A DNA stretch of 64,000 bases. It comes from Cylindrodendrum hubeiense (taxonomy: Eukaryota > Ascomycota > Sordariomycetes > Hypocreales > Nectriaceae). The position numbers and the translations under genes were made by a program. Location: NCBI GenBank assembly GCA_014621425.1, contig JAANBB010000121.1, forward strand, positions 1 to 64,000, written 5' to 3'. The notes under the pieces were generated by a model. That model worked only from the letters and a program-made list of their open reading frames with translations, had not been told where the DNA came from and searched no databases. Shown here in pieces: positions 58,604-64,000 of the stretch (the first letter of the stretch is position 1; the number at the start of each line of letters is the position of its first letter).

Positions 58604-61600
58604 ATGGAAAAAACGCCGCCAGAGGGTACGCTGCATCCCCTTCGATTTAAGGATGCAGTTGGCAGGAAGTACTCGTTTCCCTTTGACATGGTGCAAACCT
58701 GGGCGGTAAGACAGTGGGACTTAACTAGCAACTTGGAGCCCTTTGACCTGATTGTGTTTCTAGGGTATGGAAGAACTCATTAAACAGGCCTTTCTCCAAG
58801 TCGATGTATTGGGGCCGCATGTCCAGGAAGGTCATTATGATTTAATAGGTCCTGACGGCGAGATTATCCTGCCCCAAGTGTGGGAGCGGTTGGTTCAACC
58901 TGACTGGGCCGTTACAATGACGATGTGGCCTATGGACAAACTCCCGCCTCTTGGGCCTCAGCAACCTCATATGCGGCACGGGGCCCCTCCGCCTCCGCAG
59001 AACTTCTGGCCTGGAGGACAGCCTCCTACGACGTCCGGTATTCCTCCTCCGGGCTTCAGACCCAGCGGACAACATCCTACGACGTCCGGTCTTCCTCAGT
59101 GGCTAAACGGGGAGAGGCCTAGAGACCAAACCCGCAAGCAGACGCGTCCTACCATGCCTGGAATGATGCCACCCCCGGGGTGGCGCGGTGCTGGTCCTCA
59201 TCCTCCTCCTCACATCATAAATCTTGCACCGCCTAAACCCTCGAAGAGCAGCAAGAAGAAGCAGGATAGCAATTGGGTCAGCTTTCTCTCCGGCAAACCA
59301 TCCAAGAAGAAGAGCTCAAAAAAAGATCCGCCGCCCCCACATAGCCCGTCCGCAAAAACTGATTCGTCAGTTAGTTCTCGAGTCCCCAGTACTGTAGGTC
59401 CGGCTCGCCGCCCTCAACCAAAGTTTGGAGGCGGCCCATTTCAATCGTCACGGAAATCACGGGCTCAAGACGAAGAGGACGTCATAAGCCGCAGTGAACA
59501 CTCCGACTATACCAGTGAAACCAGCGATCCGCAACGAAAGGCACGGATCGATGCCCGCGAACAAGGCTTGATCATCGTGACGAGGAGTGAAACGCAAGGC
59601 CATAGAGTGATCCGCCATCCGACATTTCCAATTCTGGAAAAGAATCCCTTGCCAATAGATCGACAAGCCTTTAGCGCAGCTCGCTTATACCAAGACGAAG
59701 TATCCGAAGGAACGGTCTGTCTTGAACTCACCAAATCTGGCTCCGGTATCACAAATAACTTCGCAAGCAATGATGCAGATCATATGAGATGGCTGTATGT
59801 TTACACCGAATTCCCCAATCTGCCGAGGCATACCTATAACCTTTCCTTAGCAATGTTACCCGCAATGTGTTGGACTTGAACGAATTCGAGGTAAGGTTGA
59901 TTTCAAGCACATACAAAGCTACTTGGTGCATCTAACATCATATTTCAGAATATTGCCTTAAATCGTGAGGATCTAGCAGTAAACCAGGATGTCCGTCTTG
60001 CAATGGAGTCTATTTTCAAGACTTTGCAGGACAAGAAACTGGGTAAAAGCCGCAACACCTGGTATATCAAAACCGGGACGGTCATAAGATGCGATGTAGA
60101 CTCTGATGGAAAGACTAAGGCTTCTGCACTCTTTGTCTCCATTCCGCAACTTCAGGCGGATTCTTTTAATCGCACCACCAACGTGCAGCTTAGGAAGGGC
60201 ATATGCCTTCCCCGCAGACTACATGAGACGTTTCATCCTTATGACACCTCATTGACACGGGATAAGAACCAGCTCTTTAGAAGCCACGAAGGCGCACAGT
60301 CGGATGAGGTCCTCTGGATAGGTGACACATGGGTATTGATAATTGACTCTGGTATGTGGTTGATGGCACAAGTTGTCTCTGGCATTAATTCTTTCTCTAG
60401 TCGGAATCCTTACCTATGGTAACAAACAACGACAAACTTATCTCAGCGATAATATTGAGATTAGAGACCAGCGATCGAGCCAGGTTGAAGAGCGAACTAT
60501 CCATGTAACTCATCCAGATGGCGGACAGTTCCAAATCCCCTTTAAAGGATGCCAAACATTATACGTGAGTTAAACTATCTGCACCAATGAGTTTCCAGAA
60601 AGTAGAGAGACCTACAATACTAACTGAAATGTTACAGAAACTACAGTCTGCTGTCCGAGACCAGCTTTCAATCATAGAAGACGATGATTCGATTCTCGAC
60701 TTTGAACTACTGATTACTGGCGGAGAAGCCGTTACTGCCAAGAGTTGGTCCCGTCTTGTTCAAAAACCAGAGCAGTCGGTGATTAAATTGGTCGTGGAAT
60801 GGGTCGTACCAGATGGGTCGGAATCTGACAGAGATAGCATCAAGTCAACAGTCCAGGACGATGAAATGCCGCCGCCTTTCCCTGGAGAGTTTGAGACTGA
60901 TAAGCAGGACGCAGCCTCCAAGGGCAGCATACTAAGTGGGAAAAGGTCAAGAAGTGTTTCCCGGCAACGAACGACTGTGTCTTTTGTGGATAACGACTTC
61001 TTTGGCATTCGGCAACAATCCTCTATAATCAAAGACGAAGGTATGTCGACATAATTACCTAGGCCATTACTAGGTTTTTATGTGGCCGTTTATTCATAGA
61101 CTGACCCATTTGATAGATTTAGACTCAGATATTCCGGAGCTCAATTCAAAGGTTCCTCCATTTTTAGGATGGAGTATCTTGGAAATTAACAAGGACGATG
61201 ACGATAAGGCGAACGAAAAAGGGAGTACTGTTCGAGAAAGCATAAGAGTGTGCTTATCTCGAGCAGAAACTGCACTGAAAGAAAGCCAACACCCGTTCAT
61301 CGCCAAATTGAAAGATAATTTCTCGACATTGGACCTGCCTTCCATGTCAGATGATGTCAATTTCAATGTCATCGAGAAGAGGGTTCTACAACTTGCCAAA
61401 CAGGACTCAAAGAGCTGTAGTGGAGGGAAATTGAGATTTACAGAAGACAAAATTGCCGCTCTATACAAGGGCTTTCTCTTGGCTTCAATCAGAACACTTG
61501 AGGCGTATACCTTCAAGGAATTTCCTTCCCCCGTTATTTCAAGCTACTACACTGCTCTTTCAAATGGATTGGAGGTATGTATAGATGACTCTTCTACTAA

Positions 61601-63127
61601 TGAATATTATACTAAGCAAGTGAATTATATCTTTAGAGCCCTAAACTGCCCCCAGATAGCCACTATCCTGTTAGATGGGTTCTATCCCGCGAACCAATCC
61701 CTATCGCAGGGTTTAAGTATCTCAACATGACTCCCGACGGCATTAAATGTCCCGACTGCAACTCCCAAAAGATTTATGATAATATCGAGTCGGCGATCGA
61801 TCATCTCCGCAAAAGACACTGTGCAGGGTCTACGCTGGGGACAAGACTGGTGGAGTACCTCACCCCTCTCTCGGAAGCAAAAGACTCGAGACTTCGGGAG
61901 GAATGTTCTGAGGTCTTACGCACCTGCCGAGATACTATGGTCAGTATCACAAGGCGATTGCGGGATATCCAGGACACCATGGTCTTTGATGGCCAATTCC
62001 AGAAACCAGCCCAGGGTATTCCATTCTCACTGCTTAAATCTTTGGAGCTTATAGTCGCATTTGTATGTGCAGTTCCAATGCTGCTTGATGAGATGTACTG
62101 GTTTTACAACTACGAAGTTGATGAGCAAAAGTTGGGCAATTTGGTTCTGGACGGAAAGATTCGAGCAAAGTATCAGCTCATTAAGGATATTGGGCGTGCG
62201 GCTGAGACATTCACCAAAGACGCAGAGCGGGCCCTAGTCTCCTCCACCCATTCGAACTCCAAAAGAAAGGAAGACGTGGTCAAATTTTTCACTTCTGTGG
62301 GACCTCACTGCGTTGCAACACAGATCATCTGCAATCTCCTAAGGCGCCCTATTCAGAATAACGCAAGTGCCGCCGAGTTGTATCAGGCCTATTGCACAGA
62401 CTATGTAAGTACATTCAGGTGATAAATTTGCCACGCGTTCAATACAGAGACTGACATAGTTGTGTGATAGGGATCTCAAGTTTTCCGTCACCCCAGCAAA
62501 CGTCAAATCCCAGCCATAGGTGCTATAGCTGATGAGTTAGCCCGTCTGAGAACAGTCACAGAGTGGCAACAGAAACTGGTATCTTCTCTCCGCACAGTGC
62601 TTTCTCCGGAAACGCATCTTGAATCCACTAAAGGGATGAGAGACAAGATGTTTGCTATCGAAGACTACATTCTGGATAAGACAGATGAGGAGCTCCAGGA
62701 GCAGTTCGACATGATTTCCTCGAGTCTTGACCAGTGCAAAGACCTGATTGAAAGTGTCAATGAACTTATGGAGATCATGAGCGATGATCATAACCGGGCA
62801 ATTCTTGTCTTCACTGTTGTGACAGTTGTCTTCCTCCCGATGAGTTTCATCGCGACATACTTGAGCATGAACGGTGGGCCTTCAGAAGCTCACTGGGGTA
62901 AGACTCAGGCACTGTTTTGGGAGATTTCTGCCCCGCTGGCGATGGGAATTGGCATTTTCTGTCTTGGTACAGCATGGCACGGATCGGAGGCTGGGGCTGT
63001 GAGGGGGTGGATAAGTGAATTTGCTGATCGATGGAGAAACAAACTCGGACGACGGAATTCGGAGACAGACGATTCGGACGATTCAGATTCTTCAGAGGCC
63101 GATTCAACCGAACTTGTGGATGTATGA
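58604..63127 (+). CDS. Ubiquitin-like/CorA-like fusion protein
   Basis: Nine exons (58604-58705, 58764-59794, 59851-59890, 59949-60351, 60401-60564, 60638-61040, 61117-61574, 61637-62404, 62471-63127) encode 1341 residues. Residues ~10-91 form a ubiquitin-like domain of the ULD_2 kind (LRFKDAVGRKYSFPF, PQVWERLVQPDW). A second copy lies at ~555-655 (IHVTHPDGGQFQIPF, WSRLVQKPEQSV). Between them is a Pro/Ser/Lys-rich stretch. A C2H2-like finger (IKCPDCN...HLRKRHC) is at ~901-930. The last 110 residues carry two membrane helices; TM1 ends in YLSMN (1254-1258), the position of the GMN motif of CorA Mg2+ channels, here SMN. An acidic Asp/Ser tail ends the protein. Uncharacterised in fungi as far as I know; it could be a membrane scaffold or divergent metal transporter. 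Confidence 0.85.
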
Positions 63128-64000
63128 AGCACAGATCAAAAATATTTGATGATTTTATTGGAAGACTGTTTCCTTTTCCTAACGTGAGCGGGGCGTATCT
63201 GCTACTTCAAGAATGGGTGCATTGAAAGGCTGTGGCCTGGGGACTGAGGGCAGGCCTCGTCTATGACTGCATTAGCAGAGTAACTCACCCTGCTTGAACC
63301 GGGACATAGTGGATAGAAGGATTGTTTTGATGAAGTGCTTTCCCGTCCACGTTTATACAAGGCAGTTATTGAGTAGTTATCGAACATAAAATTGACGAAA
63401 TCATTGTGGAAATGGTGGATGTCAGTGGTTGCCATCTGCAGATACGCGTATACATGAATTTGACTCCTGCATCAACCATGTACGGTACAGCTGGCCAAAT
63501 GTATGAGCCTGTATTCGGAACCATGCTGTTGTGACAACCTTGTGCTTTTCTCAGGCAGATCGAAAGCACAAAAAAGCGTCTATCTCAGGATCTAGTCATC
63601 GGGGTGTCTACTGACGAGTCTGAGGGTTCGGAAGAAGCTTTTCTAGATCCTTCCACCAACGCCGAGTTGTACATGATGGCATCTTAAAGTTCACACTGGC
63701 GTCAGTGGTTGATGGCATCGCGGACACTCAATTATTAAGTTCAATGCGGTGGTGGGTCATCCAGATTATAACCTCTCCCTTCTTTGCCCTCGAGTACGGC
63801 CTTTCAACACGTTGAATTGATGACTTTTCATTGTGACAACATGCCTCAAATGACTCGCGCTTTGGACCAGGCTTTGCTTTTCGTCTCGAGATGTTGTAAC
63901 CAACTTCTTGTAGTCTCAGCAACAAGAAACCGTACTATCTCGTACGAATAAGAGATAAAAATAAACTACCCTCATACTCATTAATAGCCTATGGTCATAT
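63128..64000. other. Gene-free right edge
   Basis: About 870 bp with only short random frames (for example 63366-63569 minus). It is presumably 3' UTR of the large gene plus intergenic DNA; nothing else recognised. Confidence 0.45.

Noticed and set aside
61575..61676. Alternative reading of the large ULD/CorA gene without an intron at 61575
   Set aside because: The read-through frame stops at 61730, while the 62-nt intron to 61637 keeps the frame into the zinc-finger and CorA part.

Overview
The window is nuclear DNA of a filamentous ascomycete (Pezizomycotina), probably a Sordariomycete. The reasons are: genes split by many short GT-AG introns of about 45-75 nt with CTAAC/CTGAC branch points; two Zn2Cys6 transcription factors; a GH11 xylanase with a C-terminal CBM1; an RTA1-family membrane protein; a STAND/NACHT protein; and a eukaryotic tRNA-Asp. 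There are no prokaryotic features, no CRISPR and no intact transposon. The species cannot be named from sequence alone.

Layout. 1-14 kb: a DUF2456-like membrane protein (+), tRNA-Asp (-), a secreted S28 serine peptidase (+), three neighbouring minus-strand genes for disordered Gly/Ser/Pro-rich proteins, then a Zn2Cys6 factor (+) converging on an amidase (-). 14-25 kb: a NACHT protein ending in a CaaX-like motif (-), a Cys-rich secreted and probably GPI-anchored protein (+), an MFS transporter (-) and a TauD-type dioxygenase (-). 25-30 kb: about 5.6 kb with no gene I can support. 30-33 kb: a SulP sulfate permease (-), followed by a 6.6 kb gene-free stretch. 39-47 kb: a macro-domain protein, a five-exon GNAT acetyltransferase and a large secreted Cys-rich protein (all +). 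47-54 kb: an F-box protein, the GH11-CBM1 xylanase and an Artemis/Pso2-type DNA-repair nuclease (all +). 54-63 kb: a Zn2Cys6 factor (-) divergent from an RTA1-like protein (+), then a 1341-residue protein with two ubiquitin-like domains, a C2H2-like finger and a CorA-like membrane end.

Functional links. The sulfate permease, TauD dioxygenase and MFS carrier are all on the minus strand within 12 kb and could serve sulfur or sulfonate acquisition, but this is inference. The Zn2Cys6/RTA1 pair shares a 747-bp promoter with six same-strand copies of ATGCGAG, which suggests a local regulatory unit. The three disordered-protein genes look like a small local family: two share an upstream 31-bp element and all have TATA-like boxes. 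Exon coordinates were worked out by hand from splice signals, reading frame and family patterns. Gene ends are firmer than individual introns.
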